Assembly (NCBI GenBank): GCA_900618795.1
Contig: UYJD01000011.1
Location: 186,001-250,000 of the forward strand
Direction: 5' to 3'
From: Cyanodermella asteris
Taxonomy: Eukaryota > Ascomycota > Lecanoromycetes > Ostropales > Stictidaceae
Length of the DNA: 64,000 bases
Part shown: piece by piece, positions 55,397 through 64,000 of the stretch
Position numbering within the stretch: the first letter of the stretch is position 1
Layout: every line of letters starts with the position of its first letter
The notes under the pieces: generated by a model
Told to the model about the DNA's origin: nothing
The model's input: only the letters and a program-made list of their open reading frames with translations
The model's database searches: none
Position numbers and translations under genes: made by a program

Positions 55397-55632
55397 AAGT
55401 CCTCAGGACTTGTGCTCATGTTCGGCTTGACCAATGAGCCTTCGCAATGCCCTTATCCTCGGCCAAACTCATGCCTGCTAGCTGACTTGTTGCCACGAGC
55501 AGTTGCAGTAATGCCTTGCGCACGCGCTCAAGGTCGTAGTGACCAGAGGAAAGTTGCCTAGTCGGGTAAGGTGGCTTCTGCTGACTCCGACTTTTGAGTC
55601 CTGAGGATGTCAAGTCCTGAGGACTCAGGACT
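55397..55632. repeat. Repeated palindrome AGTCCTNAGGACT
   Basis: A 15-bp palindrome AAGTCCTCAGGACTT lies at 55397-55411, and a cluster of the same word (AGTCCTGAGGA twice, then an inverted AGTCCTGA..TCAGGACT with 8-bp arms) at 55596-55632. It could be a protein-binding site or form a hairpin. No gene is called nearby. Confidence 0.6.
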
Positions 55633-56289
55633 GAGCTGAAAATAACATCTGCGAGAACGGGCATCGACAGCATACGGAGACGCAACGCAGGCTGGATACA
55701 TGCATTCGTAGCGATGACAACTCTTGTACTATTCGAGTACCGGATGAGTTACAGTGGCAAAAGAAGTAGACTGCGAGTGAGCAAAAGCAGACCGGTGCAC
55801 GACCAGCTGACAGCAACCTTCGCGGAGACACTTGATCGACACATGACCTTGACAGCCTCGCGCATGGTACCAAGCTGTTAATATTATCGCTCAAACAAGT
55901 GACTCTAAATAGCCCAATAACGGCCTTGCTTCGTAGCCGTGACCGCCTACACAGAAGGAGCAGGAAAGGTAGGCGGAAAGTCACACGTAACAGATTGTAC
56001 AATTTCGCCTTCGGCGTATCGCGACGCACTTTGACCCCGGGCCCTAGACTGACATCTCGAGCTGGAAGCGAGGTCGTCTCTGTCCTGAGGCGCTCGGCTT
56101 GTGGGAGGATTTCCGGGGCTGCACGTTTCAGAATATTGTGCGAGTCGAAGTTCACTTTCATTTAATTTCATTTCGTCTGGTGAGAAGATCTGTGAATAGT
56201 CTTTGTCTCCCACCACTTCTCATAGCCGGGACATCGACCGGCATTACACGCAGGCGCACAGAAACAGCAACTTCCTCAGCGACCATGGC

Positions 56290-56658
56290 CAGCAATTCAA
56301 GCCACGGGCGCCGAAGCGCATCCCAACTCCTCAACCATAATGATCAGTCCCCCACAGTACAGAACCGGACGGCGGCGTCGTGGCCCCGGATCTCGCCTTG
56401 CCAGAAAACCGAGGGACGTGCCGTCCCAGATCTCGCCCGTGGACTCGTCGACAGAGAAGAATCTTGGTGGAGGTGGAGTCGTTGGTGAAGAAGTTGGGTT
56501 CGTCGCCCAGGGCGATGCCGTATTGCCCGACGTCCCAGGAGGTGGACTTGGGGTTGACGATGCTGAGGGTTGTGAAGGAGCAGGAGTCGCGGGGCGAGGG
56601 TGGCGGGGGTGGCGGACGTGACGAGGGAGCGGGCTGAGAGCAATGTTTGGAATTGCAT
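56290..56658 (-). pseudogene. Broken small secreted-type protein
   Basis: An ATG at 56658 opens with a secretion-signal-like start (MQFQTLLSARSLVTSA). Protein-like pieces follow in other frames, including TSWDVGQYGIALG and STGEIWDGTSLGFLA, which look like parts of one small secreted fungal protein. The reading frame is broken in about two places and no splice sites explain the shifts. It looks like a recent fossil, since the composition of the pieces is still well kept. Family not identified. Confidence 0.4.
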
Positions 56659-57645
56659 GTTTTTTGACGAGTGCAGTGATGAGAAGGGAGGGTTATGGTT
56701 GGTATGAACTTTTTGTTTCACGTCTGGTCTCGTGGTGCAATAACGTTTATGCCTTGGGGGTACAGATAGGAGCAAAGAAGAATCAGGGACAACTTTACAC
56801 AGGTAAATATTGATTGATGAGTGCTTCGAAATCGGCACGGCTAAGGCGTGATTTGGTCTGAGGTAAGATTCAAATTGTCATGACGGACGACTCTGAACGA
56901 GGAGCCAGCCGCATCGTCACACCGTGAAGTGTGTGGAGCAGGTGGTTTCGGGACTCTCTCCGCCTCAGCTCAGCATTCTATTTCCGAGGCTCTGCCACGC
57001 TTCTCAAAACGATAGGCAACTGGTTTCAATCCAGTGCCATGATCGGCGTACGGTACTCTCCCAACATGCAAAACGACGCGTGAACGACAAGGGCAGATTG
57101 GATATGGCCATTACATGGCGATTTCTATACAGCGAAGATGGGAAAAGGAGAGACTCGGATGTGCCAACAGCTTTGTTACAACATTCGCCGCTCGGCGACC
57201 TCCTCACTGGTCGATTCATGAAGACGAAGAGACGACGTTGGTGGGCAAAGTCGGGAGCTGAGCTGAAGTCGGCTAGGGCTTCCGATGCAGTGTGGCGCCG
57301 CTCAAGTCGTCGCGCAAATCCGGTGGACTTTGCCTCACAGGAGCCACTCCTGTTTATGAATGCGAATTGAGATACAGTGCCTTCCTCCGAAAATATGAGG
57401 GACGCATGACCCCTGGTCTTGGGCTCATATGTATTCGCGAGGGAACACCTGCTGAGTTCGTGGGGAAATCGGCTTGCGAGCAGCCGCACTTATCCGCAGC
57501 AACTCTGTGTCCGCTGAAAAATGGTCAAGAGAAATGTTCAAGAGATACGATGTCGACGCGGTTCGACAACTCTGCACAGCGGAGGACAGAAACATGCTTG
57601 CATTGTGGTGGCTATACACTACTTATCACTGAACCGGTCCAGCAT

Positions 57646-58707
57646 TCAATTTTCTGGCCCACTTTCGACGGCGCTATCGCTCACTGTGTTGCCTTCATCC
57701 CCTTCTGAAGCGGCTTCTGTAGGCACAATCGCATCACCATTATTATCAATGTACCAGACCGCTTGCCCAGCGAAGCCTGGAAACTCCCTCTCGAGTTGGC
57801 TTCGCAAGTCGCGTACGAGGCTGTTTCTTTTTTTTTTTTTTTGGCACCTTGGCTCAGTGCCTTGTGGCGCAGCATCTCTTCCCATATCGGCACCCGACGA
57901 ACCTCCGGACTTGGAGGTAGAGATGAAATCGTTCTTGGTCCCGCAGCTAGATCGTTCCTGAGGGCTTCGTGATATTCGTCCCATGCATCGTTCGACTGTT
58001 CGCAATCTCTTATCCTGACCTTGTCCAGTTGGCGGAGAACCAAATCGAAATGGTGCCACACGGTCTGCTTCGTGAATTTGGTTGACGCGCGCCAGGGCCA
58101 GATACGACCAATGCTCGTTTCCAATCGCCGTCCCATCCGACAAGTGATGAGTAGAGGCCAGCTGAAGGGTCGTACAGCTCCGCAGGATGGGTGCACTCGT
58201 CGTCGGGCTTTGGAATTGCCGAAGTCGTCATGCAGACTCTTTTGGGCCTGGGATCGACAAATGGGTCCAAGTCGCAGACGGCTTCGAGAATGTAGTGGAC
58301 ATACTCCCTTGTGCACTTTGGGAAGTTCCTCGAGGAGCTAGCGACGCTGATCTGAGGGGCGTCGACTGGCCAGCAGAATTCGTGGGCGTCGATGTTCATG
58401 TCGGCGACCAGCTCCTCCACGATCTGGAGCAGTATCTCGTTTGGTAAGTCCATCAGAACACGTCGGCGGCCGGAATTCGCCTTGATTGGCTGCGCACCAA
58501 TTTCTTCCATGCGTGCCTCGCACTGGACCAGCTTCCCAGCCTCCTCGGGATCGGAGATCGAATGCGCTTGGATGAGGAGAGACACAGATGCGGCATTGGA
58601 GGTAGATTTGATCTATGTCACAGGCGTTAGCACTGACAGCACATAGGGTCTTCTTTGCATTCAGGAACTTGATTCGGGAGTACCTGATCTGATGAAGAGC
58701 CGGCCAT
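57646..58707 (-). pseudogene. Tandem-family member 1 (LPNEIL/FCWP protein), frame-broken
   Basis: Exon 1 (58707-58684) codes MAGSSSDQ; a 71-nt intron with a GCTAAC branch and CATAG end follows; exon 2 begins at 58612. The protein has the family motifs MDLPNEILLQIVEELV and HEFCWP, then runs to WDGDWKRA. Beyond this the homology to the gene at 59162-60070 continues in other frames: WSYLALAR in one, VWHHFDLVLRQLDK and PIWEEMLRHKAL in a second, and after a run of 15 A (plus-strand T at 57828-57842) back to the former with LVRDLRSQLEREF, stopping at 57646. So about two frame breaks plus a slippery A-run interrupt it. F-box-like N-terminus; function unknown. The A-run could allow transcript slippage, but the upstream breaks make it most likely a pseudogene. 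Confidence 0.6.
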
Positions 58708-59161
58708 GATGGGGCTCTTTCTGCTGCTGGGAACGAAACTGATATGTGAGTGCAAGTGGGGAAAGATACTTAGCTATGCTCCGAGGTGCGGTGAGGACGG
58801 ACCCTCATGATGGAACTTTTATTCAATCGGAGGTGGTTGCTTGGTATTGTTCGGTAGACGAGGGATTTAAAGTTGCAAGATGAGCCAAAATGCGTTTCGC
58901 AAGGTTGAGAGAAAGACATGATCGAGTTGAGATTGAGGCGGCTGCTGGGTACGGAAAGCAGGTGAGTCTGCAGTGAATTTGCGGCAGCGATTGGATCATG
59001 TACTATCTGCAGCTTCACAGGCCCGAGAGCCTTCACATGGACTTCCTCTTTGAGATTATGCGGTGTCGCATATGGAAAGATTGTGTATGGCCATTATTAG
59101 AAGAGATTGTATCATTTTTTTCCGTCAAGATTGCAGAAATCTGGATGACCTGGATATCGAG

Positions 59162-60070
59162 TCAGATTTTGGACAATCCTGAAGAGCAGTTCTTCAACGA
59201 CTCTCGCACATTCTTCGCCAACTCCTTCGCTGTCACTCTCTTGTTCAGCACCTTATCTTGCAAGATCTCATCCCAAGTTGGCGGCGGCAGTAGAGCTCTC
59301 CGAAGCCACTCTCTTCCATCTGTGGCCGTGATTTCTTCCCTTGCACGCCATTCCAGGTCCCTGGCTTGCAGCAATTTGTCAAACCCCCTCCATACCGCCT
59401 TCTTGAGGAAGCTGTTTTCGCGAGCAAGCGCCAGTTGTACCCACGCGTCTTTCCACGCATCGTCCAAACCGACCGGACACAAGCCCCCGTAGGACCCGAT
59501 CTTGATCGCAGGCGTGCGACGCACTCGAGTTGACTCGCTCCACTGGTAGACCGAGTACCGCACGTCTCTCGCCAACCCAGTCCACTCGATGCCTCCCGAG
59601 CAAATCGGATCGTGTCGCTCTAGCTCATTCAGCGTTGCTTCGCCGTAAGGGCACTTGGTCGGGTATCCGCCGCAACATACGCCATTTTCAGGCCAGCAGA
59701 AGAGCTGTGGATGGAGGTCGACAACGAGGACATATTCGTCAATGATCTTGTAGAGAACCTCGTTCGGTAGATCCATCAAGCCGCGTCTGGGTCGCTGGTT
59801 GCCGGCGGTCTCGTCGCATTGAGCTTCGTCCGATCTTGTTGTCGTGACGCTGACTGCCGCTGTCGAAAGTTAGCATCTTGCCCGGGCACGAAGACCGCGT
59901 ATGTGCTTACCATCGCCCTTCGTTTCTATCAAGACCGGTTGCGCTGGAGTCACGAGATCAGAAGCGCCATTTGAAGCTTTTTCGAGGCTCAGACTGCGCG
60001 CCTCGACGTTCGCATCCTCGTCGGAAAGACCCATTGCTGCGCCGAGCTGACTAATTGAGGCGGGCCCCAT
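59162..60070 (-). CDS. Tandem-family member 2 (LPNEVL/FCWP protein), 285 aa
   Basis: Exon 1 is 60070-59911, a 51-nt intron (GTAAGC donor, GCTAAC branch, ACAG acceptor) spans 59910-59860, and exon 2 is 59859-59162. The first ~65 residues are disordered and acidic/Ser-rich. The conserved part opens MDLPNEVLYKIIDEYV, an F-box-like helix, followed by QLFCWP, several Cys (CCGGY, KCPYGE), then a helical C-terminal half with WVQLALARENSF, VWRGFDKLLQARD and PTWDEILQDKVL. The Cys are not all shared with the paralogues. An F-box adaptor role would be the simplest guess, but no ligand-binding repeat is recognised. The frame is intact; of the three paralogues this is the best preserved reference. Confidence 0.7.
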
Positions 60071-60590
60071 GGTTCGAGTGCGTCAGAAAGATACTGAGAA
60101 CACCGGTATCCATCAGGCAATCGTCGTCGCGATGAAGAAAAAATGCAAGTAAAAATCGGGAGAGGAGTGAGGTTTGGTATTGCGGTCTAGGCAGAAATTA
60201 AAAGAGCAAGCGCGACCGGCTCAAACCTGAGTGAGCAATGAGTGAGGAACTATGCTGACTCTCTGCATTGACCCGAAGCAGATAATATCTCTGGTAGATA
60301 TCGCCGTCGTTAAGCAAGGTTCAATCTACGTCAACGTCACAGTCATACGGCATTGACAAAATAATCACAGGCTTTCGAAGTTACAGCGTCACCAACTGTC
60401 TACCATCCTCCGGGGGACAAACAATCGCAGAAAGAGCTCCGGGCAGACGAACACATAACAATGCGAGGTGCAGTTGTGTGCTTCAAAAGTTATGGTTTTT
60501 GAGGCTTAACCAGGTCGGGTTTTGTGTCAGATCTTCACCCCAGCCTGCACGCTGTTCAGAGTCCCGACGCCGGAAAAGTCAAATGACCCT

Positions 60591-61687
60591 TCAGTGCTTC
60601 ATACCAAAGCCACGCAATCGCAGGGCGTCAACCATAAGGGTCCTCCCATCCGATTCCGGAGCTCCACATTGACAATCTCCCTCGTGACTCGATTCTGCCA
60701 GATTCGCTCGCGTGCAAACTGCTTCCATGGCACGGCTGCTCCAAGCTTGCAACATTGTCGGACTTTCGACCACATCCCTGGCGTTCAACCAACCGGCATG
60801 CTGGTGACCAAGCGAAGAATCTGCGCTAGGCAACATGGCGTCCACCAGTGGCCACACAATCTCCCGAAAATGATGATTTGTGCTTCCCAAGCCGAGCTGG
60901 CGCCAGAGCCACTCCCAGTGGTAGTCCCGCGTGATCGGTGTGTAGTATATGTTCCGCACGCTGCATACACCCATGTAAGCTTCTGACGGAGGCTTTGGAT
61001 TTCCGAGTCTAGTCTTGACAAGCTGTTCGATGTTCACGCCATCGTGTGGCGGACACTGCTGCTCAAATGGCCAATGAAAGCAACCGGGCTCGGCGATCTC
61101 GCTGAGAGTCGAAATAACCAGCTCGTCAGCGATGAGTTTGAGGATTCCATTTGGGAGGCCCATCAAACTGTATCGAGGCTCAGAGGCTATAATAGGCTGC
61201 TGAGAAGTGGAATGGGCAGTATTCGCCGCCAGCCTCTCCCTGACGATGTCGCGGAGGGTGACTTTGGCTTTGTTGGCGTTCGTAGCTCCGGGTTCGTCTC
61301 TTTCATCGAGCATTATTTTCCAGTCAGTATCGGTGTTATCCTCATCTTCACCACAAAGAACCTCTCCATCATCGAACAAGCTCTGGCAGTAATCCATGTA
61401 GTTGTCTTCGTCGCTTCCAAGGTGAACGACAGGGGCACCTGCTTCAGTATTACCAGAGATGCCACGGCCACCATGACCAGTGTCGACGTCGTCCTCTTGG
61501 CTGTCTCCGTCGGCATTGTTATCGTGCTGCACAGCATCATCTAAGGACTTCTCGTAGTCAAACCATGCGCCAGAAAATCACCGAAGCTTCCAGTCACGTT
61601 GACGATAGCCATTTGTAGTATTGGTAGGTCGAGGAAATCAATGCTGGCACCGGCTTCACTTTCAGGTCTCTCAGCAGACTCCACCAT
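60591..61687 (-). CDS. Tandem-family member 3 (LPNGIL/FHWP protein), about 348 aa
   Basis: The main exon runs from 61547 to the stop at 60591. A first exon 61687-61598 (starting MVESAERPESEAGAS) joins it in phase through a 50-nt candidate intron (GTGACT donor, TTTGAC branch, AAG acceptor); the acceptor could lie 3 nt earlier. The first in-frame ATG without splicing is at 61397. The N-terminal ~140 residues are acidic and disordered (Asp/Glu/Asn-rich). The conserved part has LMGLPNGILKLIADELV, CFHWP, then WLWRQLGLG and REIVWPLVDAML, matching the order in the two neighbours. The C-terminus adds a Cys-rich tail (GDCQCG). It is more diverged than the other two, so probably the oldest copy or the one under relaxed constraint. 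Confidence 0.6.
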
Positions 61688-63088
61688 TGTGGCCTATTCT
61701 TGATGACCGCAAAGGTGAAAGTCCAGCCAGGTCGTGCGAGTTGAAAGCAAGGCGAATGTTGAGCTCGATCGCTCATATCAGGTTGACAAGGTTGTGTCAG
61801 GAGGGACGAGGATAGGATCGCAGTGGCACTGGACTGGCCGAGTGTGGGCGAGGTGCGAAGGTGAGAGGCTCAGCTGAGAAAATGAGGGATAGTAGGTGCA
61901 CTCCACCACGGCGTAACTTGAGATTGAGACGACTATTCTCGGCTAGAGTGAGCCTTCAGTGAGTTGAGGGTAACGTGAGCCTGGCGATGACGCCACGAGC
62001 CCTGTCGAAAGGAGCCCTGTCGAAAGATGCCCTGGCCACAAACATGTCGAGTCTGAGAGCATTGACGTGTTTCCGTGGACCGGTGCCGTTATACAAATGC
62101 CCGGGCTATTGCTTGAAAGAGAGTTTCGCGCTTCTCACTCAGCTATGCGCCAGTAATGAGACGGTCTTGAGATGGGTCTTTCAATCGCCAGCCTTGAAGC
62201 TGGCTGCGTAGCCGCTCTTGGATCTGAACTTGTACTTGACTAGCAAGTGACTGGCTTGCCATGGCGAGCGTCTTGGGCGGGATTTTGGAAACCACTACAT
62301 CCTCAAAGAAACACCTGATCTCGTGATATGCTGACGAATCTATCGCAGGCATCGACAATTGAGAAGGGGACTGGAGGTCAGAGACGCTTTTCGTAATTAA
62401 GTAGTAGCCTCCTATCGAGGTCTTAGGATTCACGCATGCATGCACTAAAACATGCAGAGCTAGCTTGCATTGGCAAGTTCTGGTATCAAAGATCGTCATC
62501 TCTCGAGCCGAGGCTCTTCATAGTTCTCATCACGTTCCGTTTCCCGTGTATCGTATCTTGTGAGGACTCCTCGTTCAGCAAAATTCCTCCTCTAATTGGC
62601 TCGCAAGGCCACTTCAAAAGCAAGCAAACTCCGCAATGATAACAGGCAAAGCTTTTTCCTAGCCGCATGAGATCGTGTTTTTCCATGCCCTGTAAAACGC
62701 CGCTGATCAGATAAGAGATGGCTGGCCATGAAGATAGCATAACGCGTGTCAGCGCGTTGCTCCCCGGAAAGTCGCAAGTATGGTTGCCGTGCGTACTCGT
62801 CATGCTTCTTCGGTGACGATGGCCTGCTAGCACGCTTCTCCGACAGTCTGCCTCCGTCCCACCAAAGCCAAATGCACCACCCTGAAAAGAGCGCCAAGGG
62901 ATATCATCCATTCAGCGGCTCAATGTCGCAACCAAACAAATCAATTCGCCAGCCTCGTGAAGGTGAACTCTCATCAAAATCAAAAATCAAAACGCCATCC
63001 ATGCCGGGTGACCAGCGATGTAATCTTCGATCTTCTCGAACTTCTATGAGCCAACGAAAACAAGGTCTCCGCTCCAAACCGTGGAAAT
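61688..63088. other. Intergenic region between the tandem array and the ABC transporter
   Basis: About 1.4 kb. A minus-strand frame at 62499-62143 has some protein-like composition in its second half (FFEDVVVSKIPPKTLAMAS), but neither start nor family can be supported, and the frames around 62.5-62.9 kb look random. Confidence 0.4.
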
Positions 63089-64000
63089 TTACTCCTGATC
63101 CAAGCTGTCGCCGTCTCGAGATTTGGTGTCGCGTGCAGCCGTTGCCAAACTGCTGTGTTTGCTGTGTCCCCTTTTCTCGGCAATCTCCTTCGCCGTGGAT
63201 GTCCCGCTGCGCTCGTCCTCGCTCTGGGATGCGCTGGCACTGTCGTCGACTTCCTCTCGCAGGCGCCTAGCCTTGTTGGTGAGATATCTGGCCTCCTCCG
63301 CCACACGTTGGGCACGCATCTGTTTACGCCACATTGTTGCGTACCGACCGTTGCGATCTAGAAGCTCATCATGAGGGCCGGCCTCGACAATTCTTCCATC
63401 CTGGAGCACAAGGATCTGGTCTGCCATGGTAATGGTGCTGAGCCTGTGAGCAATGACAAGTGTCGTACGATTTTCCGCCAAGATTTCCAATGCTTCCTGG
63501 ATGTTCTGCTCCGTGTCGCTGTCAAGGGCTGCTGTCGCTTCATCCAGTAAGATGATTCTGGGATTCTTGATGATCGTCCGTGCAATTGCAACACGCTGCC
63601 TCTCACCTCCGGAGAGTTTCAGGCCACGTTCGCCAACAACACTTTCATACCCATCCGGGAACGCAAGGATTTTTTCGTGAATACAAGCAGCCTTGGCGGC
63701 AGCATAAACATCCTCGTCAGTGGCGTTGGGATTAGCGTACTTCAAGTTGTACATTATTGTGTCATTGAAGAGGATCGTGTCTTGCGGGACCACGCCAATA
63801 TGCTGCCGTATGGAATCCATGGTAAGATTGCGAACATCTTGGCCGTCGATCTCGATGTTGCCGCCGCTGAGGTCGTAAAAGCGGAACAGAAGCCGGAAAA
63901 GGGTAGATTTGCCACCACCGGACTCTCCGACCAATGCAGTAGTGGTGCCTGGTGCGCAACGGAAGGTGACGCCTTTGAGTGCAGGATGACGTGAATCGTA
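63089..64000 (-). CDS. HMT1: HMT1-like vacuolar heavy-metal ABC transporter, C-terminal part
   Basis: Only the last 303 residues are in the window; the gene continues beyond 64000. The piece is the nucleotide-binding domain of an ABCB half-transporter: A-loop Tyr at the edge (YDSRHPALKG), Walker A GESGGGKST, Q-loop VVPQDTILF, ABC signature LSGGERQR, Walker B IILLDEATAALD and H-loop VIAHRLSTI. The order and wording match the Hmt1/ABCB6 group, which carries metal-thiol or phytochelatin conjugates into the vacuole for cadmium tolerance. A basic, Ser/Glu-rich C-terminal tail of about 80 residues follows (AEEARYLTNKARRLREE). All catalytic motifs are intact. The distinction from the mitochondrial Atm1 type rests on the GRYATMWRKQMRAQR tail and would need the membrane domain to confirm. 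Confidence 0.85.
   Translation of the reverse strand, partial: YDSRHPALKGVTFRCAPGTTTALVGESGGGKSTLFRLLFRFYDLSGGNIEIDGQDVRNLTMDSIRQHIGVVPQDTILFNDTIMYNLKYANPNATDEDVYAAAKAACIHEKILAFPDGYESVVGERGLKLSGGERQRVAIARTIIKNPRIILLDEATAALDSDTEQNIQEALEILAENRTTLVIAHRLSTITMADQILVLQDGRIVEAGPHDELLDRNGRYATMWRKQMRAQRVAEEARYLTNKARRLREEVDDSASASQSEDERSGTSTAKEIAEKRGHSKHSSLATAARDTKSRDGDSLDQE

Noticed and set aside
55625-56161. 178-codon minus-strand frame with several Cys
   Set aside because: No domain, Arg/Ser/Leu-rich random composition, and an equally long competing frame on the other strand.

Overview
The window looks like nuclear DNA of a filamentous ascomycete, most likely a Dothideomycete-type fungus. Coding and non-coding stretches both lie near 50% GC. 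Introns are very short (47-71 nt), with GT..AG ends and CTAAC/CTGAC-like branch sites. Recognisable products are typical of such fungi: Nup85, Cactin, a forkhead factor, a DHA1-type transporter and an HMT1-type vacuolar ABC transporter. The species cannot be told from the sequence alone. One 25-base gap of Ns is present. I saw no tRNA, rRNA or CRISPR signal and no intact transposable element.

Layout. 0-18 kb is gene-poor: one unrecognised coiled-coil protein at the left edge, then two small cysteine-rich proteins (about 7.1 kb and 17.0-17.7 kb) separated by almost 10 kb without a convincing gene. 18.3-30.2 kb holds two large divergent genes: Nup85 on the minus strand, and an intronless 2323-residue protein on the plus strand that fuses a ZNFX1/UPF1-like SF1 helicase to three CbbX-type AAA+ ATPase modules. 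Degenerate 12-bp minisatellites of the same core word flank the helicase gene on both sides. 30.7-35.6 kb carries a DHA1 drug:H+ antiporter and an ADIP-like coiled-coil protein.

35.6-41.7 kb looks like a decay zone. It has an alpha/beta hydrolase with an in-frame stop and no visible catalytic His, a short-chain dehydrogenase missing about 45 internal residues and carrying a damaged splice donor, and a fragment of a divergent G-protein alpha subunit, next to an intact ankyrin-repeat gene. 42.9-43.3 kb encodes a small four-helix membrane protein. 43.3-48.2 kb has only coding-like scraps. 48.2-54.2 kb holds the forkhead factor, Cactin and a small conserved-looking protein.

57.6-61.7 kb is a head-to-tail array of three diverged paralogues, all on the minus strand. 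They share an LPNE(I/V)L F-box-like start and a following F-x-WP motif; the one at 57.6-58.7 kb is broken. The right edge contains the C-terminal ATPase half of an HMT1-like heavy-metal ABC transporter that runs out of the window.

The strongest candidates for something under-described are the helicase/triple-AAA+ fusion with its flanking minisatellites and the three-gene tandem family. No biosynthetic cluster or operon-like unit is apparent; most genes seem to work independently.
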